In this document: positions 1-9,518 of the stretch, piece after piece
How the letters are laid out: every line of letters begins with the position of its first letter
Position numbering within the stretch: the stretch's first letter is position 1
Source of the DNA: Acidobacteriota bacterium
GTDB lineage: Bacteria > Acidobacteriota > Vicinamibacteria > Vicinamibacterales > JAKQTR01
DNA: 64,000 nucleotides
NCBI GenBank assembly: GCA_026393675.1
Contig: JAPKZQ010000040.1
Coordinates: 62,001 to 126,000, forward strand
Direction: 5' to 3'
Translations under genes and position numbers: made by a program
Notes under the pieces: generated by a model
What the model was told of the DNA's origin: nothing
What the model saw: the letters and a program-made list of their open reading frames with translations, nothing else
Database searches by the model: none

Positions 1-1
1 A

Positions 2-388
2 CTCGAGCGGCTGCGGAAGATGGCTGGACCAACCGTGTCGTTTCTCGGATGGTTGGACGACAGCCAGATTCGCGATGAATACATCCGGGCGGGCGTCGCG
101 CTGTTGCCCGGCATCGAAGACTTTGGCATCGTGCCGCTCGAGGCGCAGGCGTGCGGCAGGCCGGTGGTCGCGAACAATCAAGGTGGCGCCACCGAGACGG
201 TCGTCGACGGCGTCACGGGCATACTGGTCGGCGAGGTTGGCGCCGAGGCGTTTGGGAAGGCCATTCGGACGACGCTCGATGCCAGGTTTGATGCCGGAGC
301 GATTCGAATCCATGCCGAACAGTTCGGCCGGGCGCGTTTTGAGGCAGAGATGCGGGCGTGCGTGCATGGGGTACTGACCGCGTTGTAA
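2..388 (+). CDS. Glycosyltransferase family 4, C-terminal part (5' truncated by window edge)
   Basis: The reading frame enters from outside the window and ends at TAA 386-388. The visible ~128 residues are the C-terminal nucleotide-sugar half of a GT-B glycosyltransferase. The segment PGIEDFGIVPLEAQACGRPV holds the E-x7-E pair that binds the donor sugar nucleotide in GT4 enzymes, followed by the usual GGATETV-type loop. The next gene, a polyprenyl glycosylphosphotransferase, starts 3 bases after this stop, so the two probably form one operon for exopolysaccharide or O-antigen assembly at the inner face of the membrane. The sugar donor and acceptor cannot be told from this fragment. Confidence 0.85.
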   Translation, partial: LERLRKMAGPTVSFLGWLDDSQIRDEYIRAGVALLPGIEDFGIVPLEAQACGRPVVANNQGGATETVVDGVTGILVGEVGAEAFGKAIRTTLDARFDAGAIRIHAEQFGRARFEAEMRACVHGVLTAL

Positions 389-390
389 TT

Positions 391-1839
391 ATGGTCAAAC
401 GGTACAAGCGAACGCTCGCCGCCTTCTACGTGGCGACCGACGCGGTGCTCGGCGTGATGGCGTTTGTCGGGGCCTATCTGGTCCGCTTCGACACCCAGCT
501 GTTTCAGGTCACCAAGGGCTACCCTCCTTTCTGGCAGTATGCGGCCGTCCTGCCGTTTGTGGGGCTGCTGGTTCCCGTTGCGTTCTACTTCCAGGGACTC
601 TATAGCGTTCGACGCAACCGGTCGCGGGTCGACGACTTCTTTGCGGTCTTCATCGGCAGTGTCGTGGCGGTCGTGCTCGGTGTGCTCACGACTCTCTACG
701 TCGGGGCGTACTACACGCCGGTCGAGTTGAAGGAACGCGGCGTCCTCGAGGTCTCCCAGCTGGTCTGGGGACTGTTCCTGCTGTTCAACGTCACACTCAC
801 CTTCGCGTCACGCGAGGTCGTCAGGCAGACGCTCGAGCGCCGCTGGCGGGCGGGCATCGGACTCAAACGCATTCTGATTGTTGGAGCGGGCGATCTCGGC
901 AAATTGGTGGCCGACAAGATCATCCAGCACCAGGAACTCGGCTATCAGATCGTGGGGTTTCTCGACGACCGGGCTGAGCGCGATCACCTGGGCTACCGCG
1001 GCCTGCCGCTGCTCGGGACGACGGCCGAGACGACCGAGATTTGCGCCCGCGAGCGCGTGGATCACATCTACGTCGCGCTCCCGCTGGAGGAGCACCGCCG
1101 GATGATGGAGGTCATCGAAGCGGCCGCCAAGGACCTGATTGACGTCAAGATCGTGCCCGACCTGCTGCAGTTCATCGCGCTCCGGGCACGGATCGAAGAC
1201 CTCGATGGCGTGCCCATCATCAATCTGAACGAGGTGCCGCTGCAGGGGCTGAACGTCTTCGTGAAACGCGCCGTCGATCTGTTCGTGGCGATTGTCTCCC
1301 TGGTCATCCTGGGGATCCCCCTGGCCATCGTCGCGGCCATCATCCGGCTGACCTCGCCCGGTCCCGTGCTGTACCGCCAGGAGCGAATGAGCCTCGACGG
1401 GTCATCCTTCTCGGTGTACAAGTTCCGCTCGATGTACCGCGAAGCCGAGGAAGACACCGGCCCGATCTGGGCGCGCGACGAGGATCCCCGCTGCACGCCG
1501 CTCGGACGTTACCTGCGCCGCTACGATATCGATGAGCTGCCCCAGCTCTTCAACGTGCTGCGAGGCGAGATGTCGCTGGTCGGGCCGCGCCCAGAACGTC
1601 CGTACTTCGTCGAGCAGTTCAAGAACCGGTATCCGCAGTACATGCTGCGCCATAAGGTCAAGTCGGGCATCACCGGGTGGGCGCAGGTCAACGGGTGGCG
1701 GGGAAACACGTCGCTCGAGAAGCGTATCGAATTCGATCTGTATTACATCGAGAACTGGTCGCTGAGTCTTGACGGGAAAATCATGTGGCTCACCCTCGTC
1801 CGGGGGCTGGGGCTGTTTCACGGAACCACTGCCGAGTAG
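391..1839 (+). CDS. Undecaprenyl-phosphate glycosylphosphotransferase (polyprenyl glycosylphosphotransferase)
   Basis: A 482-residue membrane enzyme that would move a sugar-1-phosphate from a nucleotide sugar onto undecaprenyl phosphate, starting a surface polysaccharide repeat unit. The N-terminal ~130 residues hold several hydrophobic segments. A Rossmann-like CoA-binding-type domain follows ([16 protein letters not shown]), and the last ~200 residues are the bacterial sugar transferase domain ([49 protein letters not shown]). Length and order fit the WcaJ/WbaP class. ATG 391 was chosen because it follows the preceding stop directly and begins with a basic stretch before the first membrane segment. 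The sugar cannot be read from sequence. Confidence 0.92.
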   Translation: MVKRYKRTLAAFYVATDAVLGVMAFVGAYLVRFDTQLFQVTKGYPPFWQYAAVLPFVGLLVPVAFYFQGLYSVRRNRSRVDDFFAVFIGSVVAVVLGVLTTLYVGAYYTPVELKERGVLEVSQLVWGLFLLFNVTLTFASREVVRQTLERRWRAGIGLKRILIVGAGDLGKLVADKIIQHQELGYQIVGFLDDRAERDHLGYRGLPLLGTTAETTEICARERVDHIYVALPLEEHRRMMEVIEAAAKDLIDVKIVPDLLQFIALRARIEDLDGVPIINLNEVPLQGLNVFVKRAVDLFVAIVSLVILGIPLAIVAAIIRLTSPGPVLYRQERMSLDGSSFSVYKFRSMYREAEEDTGPIWARDEDPRCTPLGRYLRRYDIDELPQLFNVLRGEMSLVGPRPERPYFVEQFKNRYPQYMLRHKVKSGITGWAQVNGWRGNTSLEKRIEFDLYYIENWSLSLDGKIMWLTLVRGLGLFHGTTAE

Positions 1840-1844
1840 TCACC

Positions 1845-2789
1845 ATGTCAAAGCCGCGCGTTGTCATTACCGGAGCCGCCGGGTTCATTGGATCGCACTT
1901 GTCGGAGACGCTGCTCGACCGGGGCTACAGCGTGATTGGCATCGACAATCTGCTGACCGGCGACATGGCCAACCTGACGCACCTCCAGAACCGGGACTTC
2001 CTCTTTATCAAGCACGACGTCACCAACTACATCTACGTCGATGGACCCGTGGATTTCGTGTTGCACTGGGCCAGTCCCGCCAGCCCGATCGATTATCTCG
2101 AACTGCCCATTCAGACCCTCAAAGTCGGGGCGCTTGGCACGCACAAGGCGCTCGGGCTCGCCAAGGCGAAGGGCGCCCGCTTCGTGCTGGCGTCGACCTC
2201 CGAGGTGTACGGGGATCCGCTGGAGCATCCGCAGAAGGAAACCTACTGGGGCAACGTGAATCCGATTGGCCCGCGCGGCGTGTACGACGAGGCCAAGCGG
2301 TTTGCCGAGGCGATGACCGTCGCGTACCACCGGTACCATGGCGTCGACGCCAAGATCGTGCGCATCTTCAATACGTACGGGCCGCGCATGCGGGTGAAGG
2401 ACGGTCGTGCGGTGCCCAACTTCATTTCGCAGGCGCTCCGGGGCGAAGACGTGACGGTGTTTGGCGACGGCCGACAGACGCGCAGCCTCTGCTATGTGAC
2501 CGACCTTGTCGACGGCGTCATCAAGCTGATGCTCTCCTCCACCAATGAACCAGTCAATATCGGCAACCCGCACGAACTGACCATCGAGGAGATCGCCAGG
2601 ACGATCCTCAGGATGATTGGCTCCTCGAGCCAGCTCGTGTACAAGCCACTGCCGACAGACGACCCGAAGGTCCGGCGGCCGGACATCTCGAAGGCACGGG
2701 CCATTCTGGGATGGGAACCGAAGGTGCCGCTCGAAAGCGGGCTCGAACAGACGATTGCCTACTTCAGGACAAAGGTGGCGGCTCGTTGA
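1845..2789 (+). CDS. NAD-dependent sugar epimerase/dehydratase, UDP-glucuronate decarboxylase-like
   Basis: A 314-residue extended short-chain dehydrogenase. The NAD-binding GxxGxxG lies at residues 10-16 (TGAAGFIG) and the catalytic pair is Y147 and K151 in YDEAK. The block [14 protein letters not shown] followed by [18 protein letters not shown] is characteristic of UDP-glucuronate decarboxylase (UDP-xylose synthase), which makes UDP-xylose from UDP-glucuronate. It starts 5 bases after the glycosylphosphotransferase stop and completes a polysaccharide operon. Its 3' end overlaps the convergent pgsA gene by 26 bases. Related SDRs such as dTDP-glucose dehydratase are a less likely alternative. 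Confidence 0.85.
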   Translation: MSKPRVVITGAAGFIGSHLSETLLDRGYSVIGIDNLLTGDMANLTHLQNRDFLFIKHDVTNYIYVDGPVDFVLHWASPASPIDYLELPIQTLKVGALGTHKALGLAKAKGARFVLASTSEVYGDPLEHPQKETYWGNVNPIGPRGVYDEAKRFAEAMTVAYHRYHGVDAKIVRIFNTYGPRMRVKDGRAVPNFISQALRGEDVTVFGDGRQTRSLCYVTDLVDGVIKLMLSSTNEPVNIGNPHELTIEEIARTILRMIGSSSQLVYKPLPTDDPKVRRPDISKARAILGWEPKVPLESGLEQTIAYFRTKVAAR

Positions 2790-3342
2790 TGATCCGGCGC
2801 ACGTGGACTACATAGTGCGCACCTGACAACAGCGTCAACACCAGGCTCGCGTAGATCCCCACGTCGACCAGCACCGAGGTCTGCTTGAGGTAGTTGAACA
2901 GCATCACCACAATAGCCGTGACGATGTAGGTGGCGGTGGCGGCCTTGCCGTAGATGGACGGTGTGAACGTGCGCGGCCCCAGCGCCAGGGTGATGACGGC
3001 CACCGTCAGCACGATCACCAGGTCGCGACTGATGATGAGCACGGTCAGCCACAGCGGCAGCTTGTTGGTCAGGCCAATTCCGGGCAGCGACAACACGATG
3101 AACGTCGTCAGCAGCAGGAGCTTGTCGGCCATCGGGTCGAGCCACGCGCCCACGGTCGTCCGCTGGTTGGTCACTCGCGCGATGAGGCCGTCGAGCCCGT
3201 CGGTAATGCCGGCGACCACGAACACGATCAGCGCCCACCCCAGTTCCCCATACAACGTGAGGATGGCGAACGCCGGCACGAGCGCCAGCCTGAGCAACGT
3301 CAGCTGATTGGCCAGATTCAGGGGGCTGATAGTCCTCACCAC
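2764..3342 (-). CDS. pgsA: CDP-diacylglycerol-glycerol-3-phosphate 3-phosphatidyltransferase
   Basis: A 192-residue integral membrane enzyme for the committed step of phosphatidylglycerol synthesis. The CDP-alcohol phosphotransferase signature is complete: D51-G52, A55-R56, G65, D69 and D73 (DG-x2-AR-x8-G-x3-D-x3-D), with four or five hydrophobic segments around it. It is the last gene of a leftward run with the TPR/SLH gene upstream, overlapping it by 7 bases. Its end overlaps the convergent epimerase gene. A cardiolipin synthase of the same superfamily is possible but the length and N-terminus ([11 protein letters not shown]) favour PgsA. Confidence 0.9.
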   Translation of the reverse strand: MVRTISPLNLANQLTLLRLALVPAFAILTLYGELGWALIVFVVAGITDGLDGLIARVTNQRTTVGAWLDPMADKLLLLTTFIVLSLPGIGLTNKLPLWLTVLIISRDLVIVLTVAVITLALGPRTFTPSIYGKAATATYIVTAIVVMLFNYLKQTSVLVDVGIYASLVLTLLSGAHYVVHVRRIINEPPPLS

Positions 3343-4757
3343 GCGCCTCCAACCGTGCCCGCCCCGGGCTTTTTCGCCAGCCGCTCCAGTCGGTCCACCA
3401 CGTCGACCGCTTCGGCGCCGGTCAACCCTCGTGAGGGCCTGAACATCCCACCGTCCACCAGCCCCATGATGCCCGATGACACGGACACGGCCACGTCAGG
3501 GTAGCTCAGGTGATCGGCAGGGACATCAGTAATCGTCGGATGCATGGACGATTTGCCAAACCCTGGCGCGATCATCGCCACCAGGCGGGCGACCACCTGG
3601 GCCATGTCGACCCGTCGCACCGCCCCGGCCGGCTGGAACGTGTGGTTGGCGTAGACCTCCATCACGTTGGCCCTTGTGACGGCCATGATCCAGGTCGAGG
3701 CCCAGTGGCCACGCACGTCGGTTGCCACGACGGTCGGGCCGCGTCTGCCGGCTGCCAGCAGGCCCTGCAACCGAATGCCGACGAGCGCCGCGAGGTCGCC
3801 ACGCGTGACCTGCGGCAGACGCGGGATCGATTGATACTCTGCCGGGAAGCGCGTCGTCGACGGTCGTTCCCGAAGGCGATCGAGCGTCTTCCGCGTCACC
3901 TCGCTTCCGTCGAGCGCCAACGCCCGCTGGTACGCGTCAACCGCGCCTTCGAGGTCGCCCTGCTTTTCCAGCGCGTCCCCAAGTGCCGTGAGCGCCCGAG
4001 CGTCTCCGCCATCAAGCGCCACAGACTTGCGCAAGTGCTGCACCGCGTCTCCAATGGCATCGAGTCTGGTTTCGACGCTGCCGAGGTCGCGATAGAGCAC
4101 GGCGCTGTCCGGAGCGGCCTGGACGGCTTCCGTGTAGGCCCGCCGTGCCTCCTCAAGCTGGCCCTCGTCGGCCGCCCGCTTGGCTACGGCGACCAGTTCC
4201 CGCACGCGGGTGAACTTGATCACCTCGATCCGCCGCCCCAGGTCCGACAAGCTCGGATCAATCTTCAACGCGGATTCGAAGCTGGCCAGCGCCAGTTCAC
4301 GTTGCCCACCGGCGAGGAGCGCGTCAGCCCGGCCGGCGTACCCGGGTGCGTAGCCGGGGGCGACACGGATGGCGTGGTCGAACCACGCCATGGCGTCCTT
4401 GACCTTCTGCTGGGCCAGCAATACGTATCCGAGTCCGACTTCGGCAGGTACGTATCCCGGTGCACGTTTCACCAGCGCGCTGTACTCGTTACTGGCGCCC
4501 CTGAGATCGCCGCTCTGGAGAAGCTCCCACGCCTTTCGATGCTGGGCGGCGAGTCGCTGGTCGCCACCCTTCTCCGGCGGTTGAGGAAAGACGTAGTCCA
4601 CATACACCGGCGCCGACGGCGTGGCCGGAGGCGTGACCGATGCCGCGCACGCCAGCGACGCGGCCACCCACACGAGGCCGGCCACATGCACCCATCGGCG
4701 GCCCGACCACGCTCGCCCACGATTCACGTCCACCTGCGATCCTCGCCCGAGGCTCAC
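3336..4757 (-). CDS. Exported TPR-repeat protein with S-layer-homology-like C-terminus
   Basis: A 473-residue protein. The start is a GTG that overlaps the hflX stop by 4 bases, so translation is probably coupled. The N-terminus has a basic stretch and a hydrophobic run ending ASLACAASV, so it is exported; the site resembles a lipobox but lacks the usual -3 leucine. Residues ~60-290 are tetratricopeptide repeats (for example GYVPAEVGLGYVLLAQQKVKDA). The C-terminal ~150 residues resemble S-layer-homology repeats (DVRGHWASTWIMAVTRANVM; DVPADHLSYPDVAVSVSSGI; FRPSRGLTGAEAVDVV), which bind cell-wall polymer in other bacteria. It is likely an envelope protein; its partner is unknown. Confidence 0.75.
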   Translation of the reverse strand: MSLGRGSQVDVNRGRAWSGRRWVHVAGLVWVAASLACAASVTPPATPSAPVYVDYVFPQPPEKGGDQRLAAQHRKAWELLQSGDLRGASNEYSALVKRAPGYVPAEVGLGYVLLAQQKVKDAMAWFDHAIRVAPGYAPGYAGRADALLAGGQRELALASFESALKIDPSLSDLGRRIEVIKFTRVRELVAVAKRAADEGQLEEARRAYTEAVQAAPDSAVLYRDLGSVETRLDAIGDAVQHLRKSVALDGGDARALTALGDALEKQGDLEGAVDAYQRALALDGSEVTRKTLDRLRERPSTTRFPAEYQSIPRLPQVTRGDLAALVGIRLQGLLAAGRRGPTVVATDVRGHWASTWIMAVTRANVMEVYANHTFQPAGAVRRVDMAQVVARLVAMIAPGFGKSSMHPTITDVPADHLSYPDVAVSVSSGIMGLVDGGMFRPSRGLTGAEAVDVVDRLERLAKKPGAGTVGGAW

Positions 4758-6058
4758 GCGGCACCCTCGGTGTCGGTGGGAATGGTCGTCAGTGCGCTCG
4801 CTGGGAAGAGCGCCAGACCACGTCTTGGCACATCCGCGTCGATGACGATCCGCGTACCGATCGTCTCATGTCGAAGCACGCGGGAGTGGCGATAGAGCCA
4901 CGCAACCTTCCGTCGTCCCGTTTCGCTTCTGGCATCGAGGCTGACGCGGACGCGACGTGTATCGAGTGCCAGAATGGCCATGACGCGCTCGAGCAACGCG
5001 TCACGTCCCTGCCCCATGCTGGCCGACATCACAATCGGGTTATTCAGCGCGACCACGGCCCGATCGATCTCGGGATCGGTCAGCAGATCGGCCTTGTTCA
5101 GCACGTCCACGCGGGGCAGGCCCGCAGCGCCAATCTCCTCGAGCACGGCCTCAACGGCGGCCATGCGCTCGTCGCGCCCCGGCGCGGCTGCGTCGATCAC
5201 GTGAATCAGCAGATCCGCCTCCCGCGCCTCTTCGAGGCTCGCACGGAAGGCGGCCACCAGTGTGTGCGGCAGCCGATCGATGAAGCCAACCGTGTCCGAC
5301 ACGAGCAACTCCCGGTTGTCGCGCAGCTTCACCTGCCTCACGAGCGGATCGAGCGTCACAAAGAGCGCGTCGGACGTCTCTGCCCCGCCACCGGTCAGCA
5401 GATTGAACAGCGTGGTCTTGCCCGCATTGGTGTAGCCGACCAGCGCAACGGTCGGGATGTCGGACTTGTGCCGTCGGTCGCGCAACCGCGCTCGCCTCTG
5501 CCGAACGCCTTCGATGCTGTCGGCGATCGCGGCAATTCGCTGGCGGATGCGTCGGCGGTCTGTCTCGAGTTTGGTTTCGCCAGGCCCCCTGGTGCCGATG
5601 CCGCCGCCAAGCCGCGACAGCTCAATGCCCGATCCGACCAGGCGCGGCAGCAGGTACCGCAACTGCGCCAGTTCGACCTGTGACTGACCTTCCCTCGTCC
5701 TGGCGCGGAGCGCAAAGATGTCCAGGATGAGTTGCGTGCGATCGATCACCCGGCGACCAACGGCCGGCTCAATCTGCCGAAGTTGGGTAGGAGTCAGCTC
5801 GTTGTCGAAGACCACCAGCGAGACATCCTGCTCGTCGCACGCGAGCGCCAGCATTTGCAGTTTGCCTTTGCCGACGAAGGTCGCGGCGTCTGGACGCGGC
5901 CGCTCCTGCAGCGAACGCAGCACCGCGAGTCCGCCGGCCGCGCTCACCAGGCCCGCCAGTTCATCGAGTGAGCGTTCCGCCTCGATCCTCCGTCGGTTCC
6001 CGGTGACCAGTCCAACCAGGGCCGCCCTGTCGCGAATCTTCCGCGTGTCATGTCGCAT
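4754..6058 (-). CDS. hflX: GTPase HflX
   Basis: A 434-residue ribosome-associated GTPase. The N-terminal HflX domain includes TFVGKGKLQML (about 60-70) and the conserved GGIGTRGPGETKLETDRRRI block (151-170). The G domain has P-loop GYTNAGKT (208-215), switch II DTVGF (255-259) and NKAD for guanine recognition. In other bacteria HflX splits stalled or stress-damaged 70S ribosomes. It sits between the threonylcarbamoyl-AMP synthase and the TPR/SLH gene on the same strand, with 9 bases to the former and a 4-base overlap with the latter. Length and motifs are normal for the family. Confidence 0.96.
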   Translation of the reverse strand: MRHDTRKIRDRAALVGLVTGNRRRIEAERSLDELAGLVSAAGGLAVLRSLQERPRPDAATFVGKGKLQMLALACDEQDVSLVVFDNELTPTQLRQIEPAVGRRVIDRTQLILDIFALRARTREGQSQVELAQLRYLLPRLVGSGIELSRLGGGIGTRGPGETKLETDRRRIRQRIAAIADSIEGVRQRRARLRDRRHKSDIPTVALVGYTNAGKTTLFNLLTGGGAETSDALFVTLDPLVRQVKLRDNRELLVSDTVGFIDRLPHTLVAAFRASLEEAREADLLIHVIDAAAPGRDERMAAVEAVLEEIGAAGLPRVDVLNKADLLTDPEIDRAVVALNNPIVMSASMGQGRDALLERVMAILALDTRRVRVSLDARSETGRRKVAWLYRHSRVLRHETIGTRIVIDADVPRRGLALFPASALTTIPTDTEGAA

Positions 6059-6067
6059 GGTGTAAGA

Positions 6068-6697
6068 CTACTCGAGGCATTCTAGCACCTGCTCCCAGGC
6101 GATCGCGCCGGGGCGAACCAGACGCGGGGCCCCGCTGAGCACGTCGACAATGGTTGATGATGGCCCACCGGGTGTCCGGCCACAATCGAGCAGCATGGCG
6201 AGCGAAGAGGCCAGCGACGTCGCGACGGCGTCGGCGTCGGCGGGTGGCGTACCACCCGAGAGGTTGGCGCTTGTTGACGTGATGGGATGCCCGAATGCCT
6301 CACAAAGCGATCGGGCCACGAGGTGACCTGGAACGCGCACCGCCACGGTCCCCTGCCCGCCATGGATTGCGACCGAGAGACCTTTCCAGGCGGGAATCAC
6401 CAGTGTGAGCGGACCGGGCCAGAACCGCTCAGCCAGGGCTCGCGCCAATGCCGGAAGTCCACCGGCCACGGCGACCAACTGATCGAGGCTTCCCGCGATC
6501 AAAGGAACCGCGACTGTCGGCGGCCGAGCCTTCGCACGAAACAACCCGTCAACCGCCCGGTCGCTGCGCGGATCGGCACCGATGCCGTAGAACGTCTCAG
6601 TCGGATATCCGATCAGGCCGCCGTCACGCAGCACCTTTGCGGCCCGCGCGAGTACGCCTGCATCGGGATTGACCTCGGTGATGCTCACCCGCTCCAT
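6068..6697 (-). CDS. tsaC: L-threonylcarbamoyladenylate synthase (TsaC/Sua5 family)
   Basis: A 209-residue YrdC-fold enzyme that makes threonylcarbamoyl-AMP from threonine, bicarbonate and ATP for t6A37 of ANN-decoding tRNAs. The N-terminus shows GGLIGYPTETFYGIGADP with the following KARPP, the ATP and threonine binding region of the family. The middle has HPITSTSANLSG, also diagnostic. The length fits the short form without the Sua5 C-terminal domain. It is the first gene of the leftward hflX run. The 275 bases between it and the MFS gene hold no convincing gene. Confidence 0.93.
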   Translation of the reverse strand: MERVSITEVNPDAGVLARAAKVLRDGGLIGYPTETFYGIGADPRSDRAVDGLFRAKARPPTVAVPLIAGSLDQLVAVAGGLPALARALAERFWPGPLTLVIPAWKGLSVAIHGGQGTVAVRVPGHLVARSLCEAFGHPITSTSANLSGGTPPADADAVATSLASSLAMLLDCGRTPGGPSSTIVDVLSGAPRLVRPGAIAWEQVLECLE

Positions 6698-6972
6698 CGG
6701 ACGTTCAGCTCCTACTTCCCACTACGCTCACAGCGTCCCGGATTCAGATACTCCAGCAAGAAGACGGGTTGTGTTCCGCGAAGCGGCCCCTCGAACCAAG
6801 CCGACTGCATCAGTTCGCAAGACGTGCCGTGAGGGCCGGGACAGGCGTGGGGCTGGGGGCCCCCACGCGCTCTCGGCAACACGCCCCGGTAAGGCATGTC
6901 TTGCCGGCTTGCGTGAGCGGGGACGCGGAGCGAACACTACCCGTCTCTGATCCTACCCGTGGTTGAGCGGGA

Positions 6973-8241
6973 CTACAATTCCGCCGTCTCGGTTGACGCG
7001 GCAGCACTCCTGCCCTGGCCCCGCAGGCTGTCGACCGGCATCTTCCAGGCCACCACGCCAGCAAGGGCGACGAGCATCCCGAGGTCCAGCGCAAACACGG
7101 CCAGCAGGGTGCCGCGACTCAACAACCCGCAGACGGCTGGGCTGATGGCCAATCCCGCCAGCGCACTGCCCGTCAGGAGGCCGAATCCGGTTCCATGTGC
7201 GCCTTCGGGCACCTGCCGGCCTCCCACGGTGTAGGCCGCCGTGGTGCCGACGCCCACACCCGCACCAAAGAGGGCCAGCGCCATGGCGAGCCCGAACGTT
7301 CCGCCGAGCAACAGGAATATTCCCAGCGCCCCGCCCGCCAACAAGAGCGACACCGCGATCACGGCGCGCGCGGACCATCGCCGGAGCATCGCGCCGCAGA
7401 CCTGATTGCCAAGAACCGCGCCGACGGCCGCCGCCGAAAACAGGATCCCGGATACCAGCGCAATCGATCCTGTCTGGAAACCCAGGCGTTCAACGTAGAG
7501 CGGAAGAATCGGACCGAAACTGCGATCGACAAAGGTGATCCCGAAAATCGCCGTCATGACGAGCAGGAAGCCCGGCTTGACGAGAATGGTCCGCCCGATC
7601 CCGTGGTTGCCTTCCGCCTGAGTTGCCGGGTCTGGTTGGCGCACGGGATCGCGATACAACAGCAGCACCAGCACGAAGGCGATCGCGTAGAAGCCGGCCG
7701 TCACGAAGAAGGCGTGACGGATGCCGACCATACCCGCCAGTACGCCACCGATGACGGGCCCGAGAGCCGGGCCCAGGCGTTGCGATGTCTGGACCAGGCC
7801 AATCGCCGTCGCCATACGCTCGCGCGGCGCCGACTCTGCCGCCATGGCGAGCGTCAGCCCCCCGTAGCCGGCGAACAGTCCCTGCAGCGCGCGGAGCGCA
7901 AAAACATGCCAGGGACGTTCGGCAAACGCCGTCACCGACATGATGATGATGAAGCTCACAAGCGATCGCTCGACCATCAGCTTGCGGCCGAACCGATCAG
8001 CGATACGGCCCCACCAGGGGGACAGGACCGCCGTGACGGCAGGCGTTACCCCAAGGCTCAAGCCCGCCCACATGGCGATCTCGCCCTCGTCCTGGGCGCC
8101 CAGTTGATGGATGAAGAGCGGCAGCAACGGCATCACGAGCGTGAAGCCCGCGAAGCCCATGAAGCTGGCGGCGGTGACCGCAAACAGGTTTCGCCGCCAC
8201 GAAACAGGAACCGCCGCGTCAGGCCCCTTTGGTGCTGCCAT
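6973..8241 (-). CDS. MFS transporter, drug-efflux type
   Basis: A 422-residue major facilitator with about 12 hydrophobic segments. Between segments 2 and 3 it carries the MFS signature GRIADRFGRKLMVERSL, and the N-terminal half has a run of Gly/Pro residues typical of the antiporter motif (GPALGPVIGGVLAGMVG). This suggests proton-driven export of small organic molecules through the inner membrane. The start overlaps the end of the acyl-CoA dehydrogenase gene by 23 bases, so the two may be transcribed together, but a functional link is not evident. The substrate cannot be inferred. Confidence 0.88.
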   Translation of the reverse strand: MAAPKGPDAAVPVSWRRNLFAVTAASFMGFAGFTLVMPLLPLFIHQLGAQDEGEIAMWAGLSLGVTPAVTAVLSPWWGRIADRFGRKLMVERSLVSFIIIMSVTAFAERPWHVFALRALQGLFAGYGGLTLAMAAESAPRERMATAIGLVQTSQRLGPALGPVIGGVLAGMVGIRHAFFVTAGFYAIAFVLVLLLYRDPVRQPDPATQAEGNHGIGRTILVKPGFLLVMTAIFGITFVDRSFGPILPLYVERLGFQTGSIALVSGILFSAAAVGAVLGNQVCGAMLRRWSARAVIAVSLLLAGGALGIFLLLGGTFGLAMALALFGAGVGVGTTAAYTVGGRQVPEGAHGTGFGLLTGSALAGLAISPAVCGLLSRGTLLAVFALDLGMLVALAGVVAWKMPVDSLRGQGRSAAASTETAEL

Positions 8242-9430
8242 AGGGAGGCAGTGCGCAGCGCGTTGGCCGATCGCTCCGATACCCGAGCACGTAGTCGGCC
8301 TGCATCACCGCGTGAATCTCGCGGGTGCCTTCGTAGATGACCGCGCCCTTGCAGTTGCGATAGAAACGACCCACCGGATAATCGTCCGAATACCCGTTCG
8401 CCCCGTGAATCTGGACCGCGTTGCCGGCCGCGCGCTCGGAGGCCACCGTCGAGAACCACTTCGCCAGGCCTGTTTCTCTCGTGTTCCGCTGCCCCTGGTT
8501 CTTGAGCCACCCGGCGCGGAGCCACAACAGCCTGGACGCCTGGTAGTCGGATTCCATCAGCGCGATCATCTCTTTGACGAGTTGATGTCGGCCAATCTCG
8601 CTACCGAACGTCTTCCGCTCCTTCGCATACTTGGTGCTCGCATCCCGGCACGCGCGAATCAGGCCTGTGGCACCGGCGGCCACCGTAAAGCGTCCCTGGT
8701 CGAGCGCGAACATCGCGATCTTGAACCCCTCGCCTGGCCGTCCCAGCAGGTTGGCCTCGGGCACTTCCACCTCATCCATCTTGACGTAGCCGGTGTTGCC
8801 CGCCAGGATGCCCCACTTCTCCTTGATGGTCCCGCTCGAGAAGCCCTTGAATCCGCGTTCGATGATGAAGGCGGAAATCCCCGAGGCGTCGCGCGCCTTC
8901 TTCTTGTCGAGATCGCTCCACGCGAACACCAGGAAGTTGTCGGCGACATCCGCCAGCGAGATCCACATCTTCTCGCCGGTCAGGTAGTACCGGTCGCCCT
9001 TCTTGACCGCCACCGTCTGAATGCCGCGCACGTCACTGCCAGCTGCCGGTTCGGTCAACCCGTAGGTGGCAATCTTCCTGCCCTGCGCTTGCGGCACCAG
9101 GTACCGCTGCTTCTGATCCTCGTTACCCCAGGTGAGCAGGCTCAGGCAGTTCAGCCCGGCGTGCACCGACATGATCACGCGCAGCGAGGTATCGACGTAC
9201 TCCAGTTCCTCGCTCGCGATCCCCAGGCTGATGTAGTCCATGCCCGCGCCGCCATATTCAGCGGGTACTGAAATGCCAAGCAACCCGAGCTCGGCCATTT
9301 GGGGAAAGATGTTCCGATCGAAGCGGTGTTCGCGGTCCAGATCCTTAATCCGTGGCGCGACTTCACGTCCAGCCCATTCCCGGACGGACTGCTCCACGAG
9401 GCGATGTTCATCCGTAAGAAGAAAGTCCAT
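8219..9430 (-). CDS. Acyl-CoA dehydrogenase, glutaryl-CoA dehydrogenase-like
   Basis: A 403-residue FAD flavoenzyme of the acyl-CoA dehydrogenase family. It has the N-terminal helical domain, the FAD/substrate strand motif YGLTEPAAGSDVRG followed by GEKMWIS, and the C-terminal helical domain (GRFTVAAGATGLIRACRDAS; IHGANGYSDDYPVGRFYRNCK). The probable catalytic base is E367 in VIYEGTREIH. The motifs and length suggest oxidation of a short or branched acyl-CoA; assignment to glutaryl-CoA or another substrate is uncertain. The last ~25 residues after GYRSDRP look like a non-conserved tail and overlap the MFS gene start. Confidence 0.93.
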   Translation of the reverse strand: MDFLLTDEHRLVEQSVREWAGREVAPRIKDLDREHRFDRNIFPQMAELGLLGISVPAEYGGAGMDYISLGIASEELEYVDTSLRVIMSVHAGLNCLSLLTWGNEDQKQRYLVPQAQGRKIATYGLTEPAAGSDVRGIQTVAVKKGDRYYLTGEKMWISLADVADNFLVFAWSDLDKKKARDASGISAFIIERGFKGFSSGTIKEKWGILAGNTGYVKMDEVEVPEANLLGRPGEGFKIAMFALDQGRFTVAAGATGLIRACRDASTKYAKERKTFGSEIGRHQLVKEMIALMESDYQASRLLWLRAGWLKNQGQRNTRETGLAKWFSTVASERAAGNAVQIHGANGYSDDYPVGRFYRNCKGAVIYEGTREIHAVMQADYVLGYRSDRPTRCALPPYGSTKGA

Positions 9431-9518
9431 AAGCTTGTCAGACTAGCACAGCCTTCTACGGCCTGACCACCACGACCTCGGTTCCCGATCCCCCATTGAG
9501 GCGATCGGCCGTGACGCC

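Noticed and set aside
4640-5683. Long + strand frames opposite the TPR/SLH and hflX genes
   Set aside because: Shadows of conserved minus-strand genes; low complexity and no family match.
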